Shown: positions 31,450 to 44,102 of the stretch, one piece after another
Position numbering within the stretch: the first letter of the stretch is position 1
How the letters are laid out: every line of letters begins with the position of its first letter
Assembly (NCBI GenBank): GCA_037833965.1
Contig: AP031355.1
Location: 30,405,501-30,469,500, forward strand
From: Marchantia polymorpha subsp. ruderalis
Lineage: Eukaryota; Streptophyta; Marchantiopsida; Marchantiales; Marchantiaceae
Direction: 5' to 3'
DNA: 64,000 bases
Position numbers and translations under genes: made by a program
Notes under the pieces: generated by a model
The model's database searches: none
Told to the model about the DNA's origin: nothing
The model's input: the letters and a program-made list of their open reading frames with translations, nothing else

Positions 31450-33130
31450 TATTATCATACCTTTTTCTTGTATATACCTTTTGGCTACTAGCCTTGTTTT
31501 ATGAAGTCTCTTATACTTTTCTTTGGAATCATCTTTCAGCTTGTACATTCACTTCTAGTCGACAATAGGTTGACTTTCATGATGATTTACTACATCATTT
31601 CAATGATACTCATTCATTGAAAGAAACATCTCTAACAATAATCCTACAAGTTACAAGATTTCATAATTTATAACTTTTGACATCCGTAGCATATCCAAGA
31701 AAACAACATTTCTTAAATGTAGGCTTTAGCTTGGATATGCATCACAATCAAAGATTTTAAACATATTTTAATCAATCATCCGTCTGTGCCTTAATTCAAT
31801 AAATGTTAGGAAATCAATTTCGTTTGAAAGAGAAAAATTTACCAAATAAATTACACTATTGATGACTTTAGCCCAAAATTCATTTGCTAAATCAAATTGA
31901 CTCAACACATCTTGCAAATTTTCCAACATAGTCATATTGACTTGCTCAACAATGGCATTTTGCTATGGAGTTAAAATTGTGATGAAATGTTGAGTAATTT
32001 TTTTCTCTTGACAATATCTTCCAAACTTCTTTAAAATTTTTTCATTGTAAAATTCAAATTTGAGATATTTCATCCTTGCATTAAGGATTTTAGAGTTTTC
32101 ACTCATGCTCTTCAAATCTTAAACATTGCAAAAATTTCATATTAGTATGTGAAAAAGTAACGTTTGTAAACTGTGAGTATTCATCTATAAAAGGTACTTA
32201 ACATCATTTTTCTAAAAGTGAATCAACAAGAGAATATCCTCACACATCATTATGTATATACTAAAAAATAATTTAAAACTTTGAATTTCAGAAATAAAAT
32301 TAATTCTCCTTTGTTTATCTATGATAAAAGTCTTTATCATATATAAAGTCATTTTTATCTTTTATGATATTCATAAAAGTTAAAAATAGATGTTTTTTTA
32401 AATAACATAATCATGTAATTTTTGCTTATGTGTCATTTACAAAAATATCACATGTTATTCATTTTTTTCTGTCACGTAATAGCTTGCATCTCTGCTACGA
32501 TGGTGTTGTTTTCAAGCATATACATATTCTTATGTGTGTTGTGATGCTTGTGATCTATGATAATAGTCACTATATCTCCCTTTACTTGAGAAAAGAAAAA
32601 AAGCTCCCTTTGTATCCAACATTCATAATAAGATGAAATAATTCCCATATTAGATATCAACCTAACATGAGTCAAAGTACGTATGACTCAATCAATCATG
32701 TGAATCTTTACATATCATATCACTTCAATTTGACAAGGTGATAGTGCAAAATCATCCAAAGTCAAATTCTCATTAAGATTAGAAGTAATCACATTTGCTA
32801 ATGAAGGATCATTTGACTTTACCTTAGATTTGCCAATGTGACTTTGGATGATTTTCAACTCTTCATAAAAACTGATACATTTGATGTGAAACATTAACTA
32901 AAAAACTCTCAAATGGAATAGATGATACATGCATCATCAAATTCCAAAAATCATCAATTAGCCTTGATAATGTGCAAAAGTTTCAATCATATCATTACAG
33001 CAAAATCATACAAAGTCAAATCCTCATCAAGATTAGAAGTAATCACATTTGCTAATGAAAGATCATTTGTCTTTGCCTTAGATTGCAATCACGCTTCATG
33101 TGATCTTTCTTGCCACAACTTCAATATGTT
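31450..33130 (-). mobile_element. Ty1/copia remnant 4, antisense (gag zinc knuckle to start of reverse transcriptase)
   Basis: Read on the - strand: a damaged CCHC zinc knuckle near 33078-33120 (CGKKDHMKRDC, with the first Cys changed and a stop inside). Integrase follows at about 32190-31800 (FIDEYSQFTNVTF, then LTP-Q-NAIVEQVNMT, then ANEFWAKVINSVIYLVN). Then the post-integrase FDCDAYPS..VVFLGYA at 31770-31690, and the reverse-transcriptase start MYKLKDDSKEKYKRLHKTRL at 31545-31480. The order is correct for copia. All frames carry stops. The remainder of reverse transcriptase and RNase H is missing at the 31450 boundary. Confidence 0.78.
32761..33086 (-). repeat. Two direct copies of a ~73-bp segment, 253 bp apart
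   Basis: Copies at about 32761-32833 and 33014-33086 share ATTAGAAGTAATCACATTTG, then GCTAATGAA-GATCATTTG and CCTTAGATT, with few differences. They fall just downstream of the gag zinc knuckle of the antisense copia remnant. They look like a duplication inside the element. Confidence 0.7.
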
Positions 33131-36039
33131 ATGATTTTTTTTATCTTGAAACGTAACTTCATAATTGAATCTATGATTAGATTTAAATCTAAAGTCATTT
33201 TTCTTGCTATCAATGCTCTTCTTTGATCTTGTGACTATTCACAAGTCACATACCATGTTGTTTTCAATGATTTTTCAATTTAAAGTACCAAAAACTATAA
33301 ATCTTCAAAAGAAAAAAGTCATACAAAGAAACCAATAAACCTTTCTTCAATTATCTAAATGTATGAAGGTTGAGTTTGACAAGTTTACAAACAAATCAAT
33401 TACTCATTATACTAAAAACCAATATTGAGCAAGATTTTTCTTGTCATTGTTTGAATCAAGACTTTGTTATGAAATTAAGTACAAAAGTTGATTACATAGC
33501 AATGTCATACTTTGAGCTCGTCCAAACTGAGGTTATCAACCTATGCAATTGCATCACGCTTATTTTTCTTGAATTTTTCTCTCGTACCATTATACAATTT
33601 GTGAAAAAGCCTTCAAGAAGAAATTCTCCAAGCAATCTTTACATCAAAGTGACAACACTTATAACACCTATATTAAATTGGCGACACAACGATTACGATT
33701 TTCTACTATGAATCTACCAAAAATTATCGACTTTCACTCAAGTTTTACTTAAATAACTTTGTGAAAGCTCATCATGGTTCTAAAAAGTAAAGATTTCTAA
33801 ATTGTTCATGTTCGAAATAAACTTTCACACAAGCTCTTCACTCATCATTCAATTGCAAGCACTAATCAATACTTCAAAAGAAATAGTGTAGCTTAAACTT
33901 ATATTGATGAAACAAGTACTCACATAATAAATTTTCAAAATTTTCTCTATAGTCTTTTTTTACTTCTCTATATATACTTAAGAAGTAACCATAATAACAC
34001 ATGATAATTACCTGCTAACTTTAGTTGGATAAAATATAGTAGGTTTGACTAGTTTTCAATATGTGGCAACATGCCATTGATCTGCTTAAATCTTCTAAAA
34101 GCTTTTGGTGATGACACGGCAATTGAGACTTTCAAAGTTCTAGAACTTGCACTTGCCACTAAATCAATTTTAGACTTAGTCTAATCAATGAATTTTCCAT
34201 TAATTAATTAAATCAATCAAAACCAACATGTAATCAAAATTTTCATTCCTTAAAATTTAAAATTTGATAGAAGACAAAATAGTAGTTTCCAATCAATTCT
34301 TCAAATACACTTCTAATTATCCCACCAAGTATAGATATCATAGCTAAACATAGTCATAATTGGTTAAACTTAGTTATTCCTAAGCTATCTATGATCAATT
34401 CCTTGGCTATATCTACGATTACTTCACACATACAACAACAAGTCTTACAAAGCATGGATGTGTGGTATGATAAATGAAGTGATTAGGATCAACATAATTT
34501 TGAATGCAATGAGATGACGCTTTACGACAATGTGTTATATATTCTATATAATATAAAATTCTATCAAGAAGTGAAACGCTATAGTGTGAAAGCATCTTAC
34601 TTATAAATAAATTTATATTGAAGATTATATCAAAACTAGGATTAACTAGATTTTGGCTTTTTGATAAAAATGAAAAAAACTAGAAATAGTTTAGTGAATT
34701 TGAAAATTAAATCCTTGTGCATCTTTCTATGATAATAAAAGAGTTGATCTAAAATCTTTTCAACAATCAATTTGTATTAGAAAATTACTTAAATTTACCG
34801 CTAGATTTTTGAAGCATTATCAAATTTTTGAAACAAATTAATCACAATTAATAAATGATGCGCCTCAAAAGAATTATGCACAAGAAACACAAATTTTTCT
34901 TACTATTTTACTGAGACATTTTAAAGAAAGATAATTGAATTACTTGTAATAATTATCTTATATAACGCTTATTAATTTTTATTCATTCCAATCAATCAAA
35001 ATGATTAAAGCCTCTCAAAAATCTGATTTACCATTAAAAAATACCATCAAGTTTAATCCTAACTTCCACAAAATTTTTGTCTCTACTATGTAAATGATGT
35101 GAATGTTTACAAAGTATATCATACATGAATTGTCAGATTTTATGAGTAAACATGCTTTTTTAAGTATCCTAAATGATTTTAGATTTCTTTTACAATAAAA
35201 AATGAATGCATCGATTTAAAATTTGTTATTTAATATTAGTAATTTGAAATTTCATACAAAATAAATTTTTTATCATCATTAAAAGTAACAAAGTAAAAAT
35301 ATTTGATTGATTTATTTCATTTCTGAAACAAGATTGGAAAAAATATTACATAGTATCTGCGTAGTATTTAGAATGTATCACATCTTGCAAAGTTAAATAC
35401 ATATCACAAAATTAAAATACGTTCATATTACTAAAATTAATGTAAATTAATATTTAGAAATTTGTAATAGTTAAAATAAAAAATCCAACTCATTTAGAGA
35501 TGGAAAAATATATTTTTTTTGAAAAAAGAATTAATACCGGATTAATGTGGAAATTTTGAATGAGTATCGTAAATAAATTTCATATAAAAATTACGTATTT
35601 ATGTTATCAATCTGGAAAAAATATTCTTTTCAAATGAAATATTGGCTCACATTTGTTCACATAAGAATCAAAACTGTCGGCAATCTTAAAAAAAAAAATC
35701 AGATTTTTTAATTAAATTGGACCATGTCAAATTTTTTTATTTCAAAAATTTCAGTATTTAAATAAAATTTCAATTTGACATCATTGACATCATTCAACTG
35801 TTTTGATCCAAGAAATCACATTATTATCTAGATTTGTGTTATACATTTTATTTATTTTTTAAAAACATCAAATTCATCAATTTTTCTAATTTTTGAAGTT
35901 TTGAAGTTTTTTTAAATTACAGTGATTAATCAACAAAAAAATTTGTGTCGAAATCGCAATACATAAAAAAAAAATTTGATCAAAAGAAAAAAGATCAGTA
36001 TTTTATTTTTTGTTGGGGGCTGATACTCCCACCTTGCAA
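33131..36039. other. AT-rich tract without genes
   Basis: Very AT-rich, many A and T runs. The 113-codon frame at 33370-33711 (+) lies where gag of the antisense copia remnant would be and is judged a shadow. No gene, LTR or terminal inverted repeat could be fixed. Confidence 0.4.
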
Positions 36040-36269
36040 ATTTGCTTTTCCCGTCCTTTACCCCTTATCTCATCCACTTCCTTTAATTCTCACCACCTTC
36101 GTCTTTCTAAGTCTCCCATTTCTTGTACCTCAAACCTTTACTTCAAACCTCACCACCTCCGATTCCACCTTTCTGATTTTCCCCCATTCCTTGTACCTCA
36201 TCCCCTCCCTAAAATTTTCATCATCTTGGTCTTCGCCATTCTGTTTTCTCTCCATTCCTTGTACCCCAT
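36040..36269. repeat. Diverged ~68-bp pyrimidine-rich tandem array
   Basis: CCCATT-CTTGTACC recurs at about 36115, 36183 and 36252. Between these lie related CACCACCT-CG-TTCTACC/CATTCT blocks, giving three to four copies of a ~68-base unit. The whole block is C- and T-rich on the + strand and keeps two overlapping frames open (35945-36292 and 36010-36300). The array is cut by the hAT-like element at 36270. It could be a minisatellite or the remains of a repetitive coding stretch. Confidence 0.55.
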
Positions 36270-37243
36270 TAGGCCTCGGCAAAGTAAGGTAACCTTTTAG
36301 GATTACCCGGTAAAAGGTATGGGTAAAAGTTAGAGGTTTCTTATAGAGTAACGTAAAGGTAAGGTAAAGGTAAAGCCATATGAGTTACCAGGTAATTATC
36401 GGATAATCCTCTTAACCGCAAAAAACAAAAACGTGGACCCCCTCAAAGTTATTCAAAATGTAATTTTGCACATTCTTCCTGAAAACGAGATCTAGCAAAC
36501 AGCAATGCAGATTTAAGGCAAATTGGTAATTCCAACCTCAAAGTTATTCAAAATGTAATTTTGCACATTCTTCCTGAAAACGAGATCTAGCAAACAGCAA
36601 TGCAGATTTAAGGCAAATTGGTAATTCCAACCGCAATCGCTGTTCTGCCTAATCTAGTGAAAGCACAAAATGTAGATAAGGAGTTAAAGGTTAAGCTCTT
36701 GCACATGACGGACTCAATCTATGAAAGTTTCCGTTCTATCACAGAAATGGATGGAGGACAAGAAGAGAATTAATTGCTTGATGAGCTTTTAAATGAAAAA
36801 TCAAATTTTGCACTGTTGTCACTTGCTAATTTTTTTTCTTTTCTTTCAAATTAATTGCAGTAATCTTGTGGGCTCTCCATACATGATTTATGGTTGAAGG
36901 GGATAGCATGTCAAGAAATTTCAGGCCAGTTGAAGTTTTTATACATGTTCTCTAGACAACACATAGTTACAGGATGTTAGTTTGACAAATTATCAGTTTA
37001 CTAAATGGGTAAATTACTCTATTACTTCTACTTTTTACCCTAAAGGTAAAATTACCGGGTAACCCTGAAGTAAAGGTAACTTTTAAACCTTTAAGAATCC
37101 ATAACATGTAACCGGGTAATTACCCTGAGATAGAGGTAAAGGGTAAAGGTAGAAAGTAGTCGCACGAATAAAGTAAAAGGTAGGATAAAGATAAACTTCC
37201 ATGCCTTACCCGGTTACCTTTTACCTTATCTTTCCGAGGCCTA
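36270..37243. mobile_element. hAT-like non-autonomous DNA transposon, 974 bp
   Basis: The left end begins TAGGCCTCGG and the right end is its exact complement, CCGAGGCCTA. Similarity continues inward as AAAG-TAAGGTAA for about 22 bases. Flanking 8-mers TACCCCAT (36262-36269) and TATCCCAT (37244-37251) differ at one base, which is an 8-bp target duplication as hAT transposases make. Both subterminal regions are crowded with GGTAAAGG, GGTAA and ACCCGGTAA motifs in both orientations, the usual transposase-binding layout of hAT elements. No transposase frame is present, so it must be mobilised in trans. The interior carries the 95-bp duplication and an exon-like stretch at about 36630-36760. Confidence 0.8.
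36441..36630. repeat. Perfect 95-bp tandem duplication inside the hAT-like element
   Basis: 36441-36535 and 36536-36630 look identical base for base by eye. They start CCTCAAAGTTATTC and end GGTAATTCCAA. All other duplications in the window have diverged, so this one is young, or the sequence was kept identical by conversion or an assembly artefact. Confidence 0.9.
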
Positions 37244-39299
37244 TATCCCATGCCTTGAACTCCCCTTCACATAACACTTACGATGATGTCGATGCCTTGA
37301 AGGCTGAATACAACATGCTCCTAAGAAAACGTAGAAAGTTCTCAATGAAGGGAAGTATGATGGGGAAATCAAATCAACCCTGAATGGGGTATCAAAACCC
37401 TTCTTTGTTTGATACTAATGTACGTATTGGAAGTTAAAAAAGCCAACCTAATTGTGACATGAAACAACAATGTTCAAAAGCTTTTTCAGCAGCAGTAGTG
37501 CTTCTAAATGAAATCTGAAAATTGCACATTGAACGGAGACTAATCTTGAACTCATAATTGTGGCAAAATATGATCAAAATAAATGTCTGATGCCATTAGA
37601 AAATTAGACCATATTAGATATCTTATGTTGCTGAGACAAAGCTTGAAGAAAATCAAAGTAATTTTCAAAAAGTAAATTTTTCCAGAATGGTTATTTTTTC
37701 TCAAGACCCCAATCAAGGAGATCAAGATCAAGGAGAAAAATTTAAGCCAGAAAATTGATGACTAAGTACATGAAACTTACATAACACAGCTTAAACAATC
37801 TTTATCTTCAAGAAAACTGGACAAATTCAAGATTCTTTACATCTCAAGGTGGATTCACTTCAAGAAAGCTGTGTGGAACTGGTTCCGATCATGCATTAAA
37901 AGGACTAGAGGTAAGATGAGATATTTAAGAAGATCTGACAATTGAGACTGTAATTATAGAAGGAAAATAAAATGCAAAGTTGGACCTATAGAAGTGGATA
38001 GTAGAACTGAGTAGATTAAAGCGAAAGCATTGTATGATGCCGTCGCTTAATTTTACTTAGTTCATCATACAATGACCTCTGTTAAACTTGACAAGTCAAA
38101 TTACATCTTTTGAAAGTAAAACGAAAAACAATTTTAAGATACAAATGGCAACTACCAAGAAGCACCTCTACATATAGGCCCATATGCCTAATTGCATATC
38201 TGCAAATTGCAGGAAGTAGAGCAAATTAGGGATGCCGAGGAGAATATGGTCAAATGTTCTAAAATTGATATGATATTCACAAACGCATGGGATTAAGTGT
38301 CTGGAAATGGTTATGAATCTGCTAGTTAATTGAAGTGGTCGATGGATTATAGATTTTGGAACTTGTAGTTAAAACTTTTGTGTGAAAAGCTGAAGCGGCA
38401 CCAATGGCGACTGAGTAAGTATCATCGGATATGATACATGTAGAGAAGTGACTTTTTATAGGTGAATATATAGCAAAAGGTACACGAAATACTAATATAC
38501 AATTGTTGAAACACTGGATTGAAATCAGAGAACGACAAACTTTCTTAGATATCTATCTCAAATTCAATTTCGATGAACTTTTTGTAACAGTTGATTAAAC
38601 ATGCCCTCATGAACGAATTAATGAAGATTCTCTGATTCTCAACTTGTAGATTGATTGTCTTGTCACTACGATAATTCATTATTTTAAAGTTTACAGTAGC
38701 TTGTGATAGATAAATGTGTTGCTCTCCATTCAATTCAATCTTGATAAATATCATTTCATAGTCTTCAGAGGACATCTAATCATTCTAAATACAAAAGTTG
38801 TAGAAGCGCTTTTGATTGCCTGTGTTTTTCTTATTGCCTTAAAAGTTTCTGTTTTCTGGGGAATGAACTTCAAATTACTAGCATTTTGTGTAACCGCGGT
38901 ATCACTACTATTTCTTTCTATTCAAATCTCTCGCAAACTTGTGATTGATTCTTGTGAACAAATTTTCAAGAAAGAGAAATGTATAACCATAGTGTATATA
39001 TAGATGTATAGAGTACTCAAGACATGTATTAGGAGAAATTTAGGAACAATTATTAGAAAGATTTAATAACTCTAATAATTTGACTGTAAATAAATAAATT
39101 TGGTGAAGCCTCTATTACAGTTCTATCATGTGCATTGACACTAATATACAATTGCAAAAAAGTTGACGGAAACTTCAGTTGCAAGTAATACTGTAAATTC
39201 AGATGTATCGTAGAAATTATGAACTACATTTCATATACGTTTGTGTGTATGCTGGATTAAAATAGATGATACGAAGAGCAAGTTAGAGTAGTTCACGAT
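37244..39299. other. AT-rich spacer without recognised genes
   Basis: The first ~130 bases continue the sequence interrupted by the hAT-like element. A 95-codon frame at 38716-39003 (+) is strongly hydrophobic (two membrane-like stretches) but matches no family I know and lies in AT-rich DNA, where hydrophobic codons arise by chance. No other feature. Confidence 0.35.
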
Positions 39300-40339
39300 C
39301 AAGAGTAACTAAGTGTTCTAATTTCTAGTCCCACGCTATTTTCACCCTTCTTTCTTTCGTGAACTTGTATACCAGGCTGCACGAAATCCGGCCTTGATAA
39401 TATTTCTGCATGTTTGTAAAATGAGTACTGAACTCTTGAGTTTCCTGTCAGTACTCGAAGTATCTTGTGTGCAGATTATGATTGACTACGTTTGAATATT
39501 TTGAAGGGCAACTTGCCAACTGTCTATCTTAGATAAATGTGGTTGGATATGAAACGCAAGACTTGCCCACACCATGCGGCAAACGTATCATGACCTCAAC
39601 AAAACTTGTAGTTTGGAAGACTAACCTTTTTGTGAGATTTGTTAATGCTTTCCCTTCGTTATAATCAGTAACTTTACAACGTTACATTAATAATTGCTAA
39701 ATAGAATTATTCGAACAAAGTTTGCAGCAGCTACTAAAATTACTGTACCTAAACACAAGGACCGCAAATTGTTTCCACATGTTGTTTTGTGCAGACTTCA
39801 ACACACACCGACTAGTCATTGTATGCTGGACTCTGAACGTCCCTGTCAGACCCACCTTCAGAATACAGTGACATTGTAGGACTAAGATTGCTTTGCTATT
39901 CTATTACTACTCTTACTATTGCTACATTCAGGCTATAAGTCACAGGTACAGGCTGAAAGTGCTCAATGATCTCGGATACCTTCCTTGGCAATGAGGAGTT
40001 ACCACAATAGCATGTACTGCCTTCCAGGCTTTGTAGACCTTAAATACATGTTCGACGGTAAATGAGCGAGGTATGTTAGAACCCGCAGAACTTTAAGTCT
40101 CGACGGGCATGCAAGCTTCTTACTCACGTCTAAGCTTTGTACAATCTTTGATATTACATTCTACTGCAGATTCGAAACGACCTCTAGCTAGGAGTCTTCA
40201 GTGGGTACTAAGGATCCCGGATACCATCATTTGCGAATTTAGCACATTTGGATGAACTGATCTGTAACTTAAACTCACATGCGGAGTCTCCGTTATAAAG
40301 ATCGAGTCCTGAGAGAATGACTGCTAGAACTCCGAGTAT

Positions 40340-40370
40340 AACCTGTGACAACAAGGTCTTGTCACAGGTT
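40340..40370. repeat. Perfect 12-bp hairpin
   Basis: AACCTGTGACAA at 40340-40351 is the exact reverse complement of 40359-40370, with a 7-base loop. No transposon context. Function unknown. Confidence 0.65.
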
Positions 40371-41219
40371 TCAGGGCGCGTCCAATCGTCAAATATTTGA
40401 TCACCCTGAATCTTGACCACTTGATCTGGAAGCTTGGAGTTCAGGATTCGGGATTCGGGTGTCTGTGAGATAATTGATAGCTATTTTATCAGTCTAAATT
40501 ACTCCAGGCTCCTTTATTGCATGGTTAGAGTAGACACCCTACAATCTGACCTGTTTTTATTCTCCTCCAGCTAGTCAGTCTTCTGTGTATGTTTTGAAAT
40601 ATGCTCTGTAACAGTCCGATGCGCTCACATAGTTGTCTTCACGAAATACAAGACTCTAATTTGAACTCTTTAGGTCCTGGTATGAGTTGCCTGATATTCA
40701 TAATCTTATCAGTCCAGTTCTTTTTGTAATTTACTAACGCGTAATCGGCATGGGGCCTCATTTATTATGTCGCACTAGAGGCATTTCAGCCCCCTGCACG
40801 GCCGAGTTCATTATCCACGAAGGTTCTTCTCCTTAATGTGCCCAGTCTGAAATTCGATCACAGGGCCAGGCTACAGTGCTACAAGGCGAGTTGGGATCGC
40901 TTGGTTTTCAGTGCACTTTATCGATTGCATAAATCTAAGAATCTTTGACTTTAACACTGTTGCTCCTTGAAGTCTTCTTCGATCTTCTCTCGCCAACCTT
41001 GGACATCAAGTTTTGATGCCTTACTCTTTCTTGATTTCACAGCGTATTCAAGGTTGAAGACCTGAGAGAGCACGGTAATATCTCTCCCCTAAGACCCGCT
41101 TCTTAGAACAAATGATATTTAGGACCAGCAGTTTTCCCGGAAAACTAAAGCTGTTCTTTCTCGACCATTCCAAGTTTTATTATCAAAGCTTGGCTGAAAA
41201 AGAGATACTTCAGTAGAGC

Positions 41220-41264
41220 GTACAGTTGCAGACTGATATGTACCGTATCAGTCTGCAACTGTAC
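41220..41264. repeat. Perfect 19-bp hairpin
   Basis: GTACAGTTGCAGACTGATA at 41220-41238 pairs exactly with 41246-41264 across the loop TGTACCG. The loop sequence GTACCGTATC is itself repeated right after the stem. A 19-bp perfect stem is too short for a normal plant miRNA precursor but could be a cruciform or a small inverted duplication. Confidence 0.75.
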
Positions 41265-41504
41265 CGTATCTTACATCTCATCTGAGATGAAAGAGGCAAT
41301 TATCCAACACAATACTAAGAATTTCCTCCCTAGTCTGAAATATCATCTGGTAGATGTACACGTTTTGAAACACGAATGAAAGATAAACTCAATAATGCGA
41401 GCAGTTTGTGGGAATGGAGTCACGAGTTGAAGGACTTCAGAAAGTAGATCGATGATCTGGCGTTGCGGGCTAGTCTCTGGGCATCAAAGACAGTATGGAT
41501 ATCA

Positions 41505-41527
41505 TCATGAATATCAGATATTCATGA
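41505..41527. repeat. 23-bp near-perfect palindrome
   Basis: TCATGAATATC at 41505-41515 is mirrored by 41517-41527 around a single A. A GAGATATTCT repeat follows at once (about 41526-41545). Confidence 0.6.
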
Positions 41528-44025
41528 GATATTCTGAGATATTCTACACATGTGACTGATTTGCTGCAGATGGTAATCTTTATATACTGCGGACATGTAG
41601 AGTTGTAATGGTCTTCAACCGATGCTATTATGCTTATTGAACATAATTCATAGATTTGGACTGACATGCTTTTCAGGTTGATGTGATGCATCCTTGACGG
41701 TTAACACTGGCAAAAGTTAAAGCTATTGTAGCTAGATGCAGTACTTTAGAAACTGCAAGCTAGATATTAGAAATCATTCATCAAAACAGCCTTTGTGCTG
41801 ATATGTTACATAATTTTTTCTGATTACAAACTCAGTGCTTGTGTATATCAAGCTTAGCTAATATACAAAATATATACAAAGTCAAGGTTAATCGTCATCT
41901 GTTTAGTTTCTCTACTCCTACTTCTGCACTTAGTCTAATATGGTACAATGGGACTGGGCTTGAAATCTAAAGAGGATCCCACATTTCCTCTTGCTGGGAG
42001 GTGCATTTTGTGGACAAGAAGGAACTTCTTGAAAATGCGATACACAGTCCAAACAATTTGCAACCTACTGAACACAGATGTGTGAGACAAGATCTCATCA
42101 CCTTCAATGGTCCTTGTAGTCTGTAGTATGCAAGTCGACTTCTGATATGGTGTCAGAGGAAAATGGAGTGTTTCGACTTCTAGGCATTCTGGGACATTAC
42201 TGGCCGCAGAATTTAAATGAAACAACGGTCAAGTATGTCAGTGCCTCGTGGCATCAGGTCTGCAAAGAAGTTCATGAATTGACAGTTAGAACAAGTTCAA
42301 GGATTGACAAAATCATCATGATGTGATGCGGCAACAACATGAAGAAATTTGTTGGACGGGGTTGGAGACACCAGTTCAGATACTCATCCGCTCCTTTCAC
42401 CAGGATGCAACAATGTGTGTCGACACTCGAAATTTTCTTTGAGAAAACGAATGATATTAAGATATTTGACAACAGCTACATGCGGTTCCTAAAAGCTGAG
42501 TATAATATGGGAAAATTATTTTCTCCATGTCCACTATTCACACCGCCAAGTGGGTCCTGTTCCATTGGATGTCAGAGCTTTTGAAGACAAATGCTGGCAA
42601 TTTGTAGAGGCATATTTGGATGTTTATCTACTACTATTGACAGCACTTTTTATGCTCATCAGGTAGAGCGTGTTTTGAGCAGTGGCAGACTTTGTCCCGG
42701 ATACTTGTTGCTGTAAAGTAGGATCCTAGAGATGAGTGAATATTATGGAAAGAGAAGACAACTGGAATATAGTTATGGTCCTTGACGGGTCAAGCATGGA
42801 TAAAGGCTTAAGTCGTACCTGTAACGATCTTTTAGTTCACAAGCATCCTTGAAGTTGTTCGATTGAATCTGCATCGTCTGCAGTTTGCCAGGTCACTTGT
42901 ACAACCATAATACGTGCGCATTGTTGAGCTGAGATCTTATATGAGTGACTTGTTATTGGACCAGAGCCCCAGAGGTTCTACTTGATACTGTACTACAGAG
43001 ATCGCGAGTTGGAGAGTGACTAACCGGAAAATCAGCACAGGGAGCAAACAACACCAAGACATGTGAGTTTCAGTTGCCAAGAACTCATCAATCTACATAC
43101 GGTGGCCTGAACATTCAAACGACTATTATTATCATGAAAGCTCACAAATCCACCGTAACCAAGAATCCAGAACTCCACAATCCAACATACATCTCAAAAA
43201 AAGGAAGTAACGAAGAGAAATAAGCTTGACATACATACGCAAGTTCATGTTAATTCGTCTGCCACATATCACTGAATCTATGCAGTTGAAGTGGCTAAGA
43301 TCTAGAGAATGACTAGCCTTGATAGACGTAGTACCTTCAAGTAGGCCTGAGACTGTAATTTGTAAATGACAGCTTCGATCTGCCTTCTTCAATAAAACTG
43401 CAGTCGAGTCAAAATTAGACTTCATGTTTCGATTTGCTTCTAATCAAATCTATTCAAATCTGAGCAACATCATGTTAAAATTTTAGCAGGGGCAACCGAT
43501 GCGGCTCCTGATCTGTGGATTACAATGCCTGTTGTCAGCGAAGGTTTATGTATTTTCTAACTATGCCTGTTGAAACCTACCTCCACTGAGCATGAATCAT
43601 GGGAGCTTTCAGCTTTGAGAAGCCTCGGATGTTTCACTTTAGAAGATTGAGTATGACCACTCGCAAGGCTCACTCCGTTTTCCATCAACCCAAGTTCTTC
43701 AAATGTGACTATTCACCATCGCGGTATGTCTTGTTCTTAAAATCAGCACGAACTGTAAAGAGTCTAGTATGTGTGCCCCGGAGAAACCTCAGCTGATGAC
43801 GGCAATCCGTACTATAATGTTTTGACTTACAGTTCCTCTCCGCAATCAATAGAAGAATGATTTGAACCTGTCGTTTCAGCACCCGAGGTGACTGGCAAAC
43901 TATCTATTTCTCAAGAAGAGTAAGGATGTTCCTAACATAGTAATCTACAAAATAATGTTAAATGCAAGTAAAATAAAATGAATAAATAAACTAAAAAATA
44001 TTAAATAATTATTATAATATCATAA

Positions 44026-44102
44026 TTTTATCACTTTCAATTACATGAAATGGTTTTTTTTAAGAATTTTAAAACCATTCATGTAAATTGAAAGCGATTA
44101 AA
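44026..44102. repeat. Imperfect ~32-bp hairpin, MITE-like or small-RNA-like
   Basis: Arms at 44026-44057 and 44071-44102 pair over about 28 of 32 positions, with two mismatches and two one-base bulges. The loop is AT-rich. It sits at the border between an AT-rich strip (43930-44100) and the following balanced island. A foldback of this size with bulges fits a tiny MITE or a short miRNA-type hairpin; nothing else supports either. Confidence 0.55.

Larger units (their letters stand above)
39300..43930. other. Base-balanced island, no gene assigned
   Basis: Composition is less AT-rich than the flanks and resembles the genic part of the window. No frame above 100 codons exists and none of the shorter ones (for example 40208-40420, 41935-42225 and 43132-43425 on the - strand, 42339-42584 on the + strand) shows a known motif. 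It contains three hairpins (listed separately). It could hold a non-coding transcript or a decayed gene. Confidence 0.3.

Noticed and set aside
33370..33711. 113-codon + strand frame as a gene
   Set aside because: AT-rich, no motif, adjacent to an antisense copia gag remnant; likely chance.
38716..39003. Hydrophobic 95-aa frame as a membrane protein
   Set aside because: AT-rich DNA favours Phe, Leu and Ile codons; no family pattern and no gene context.
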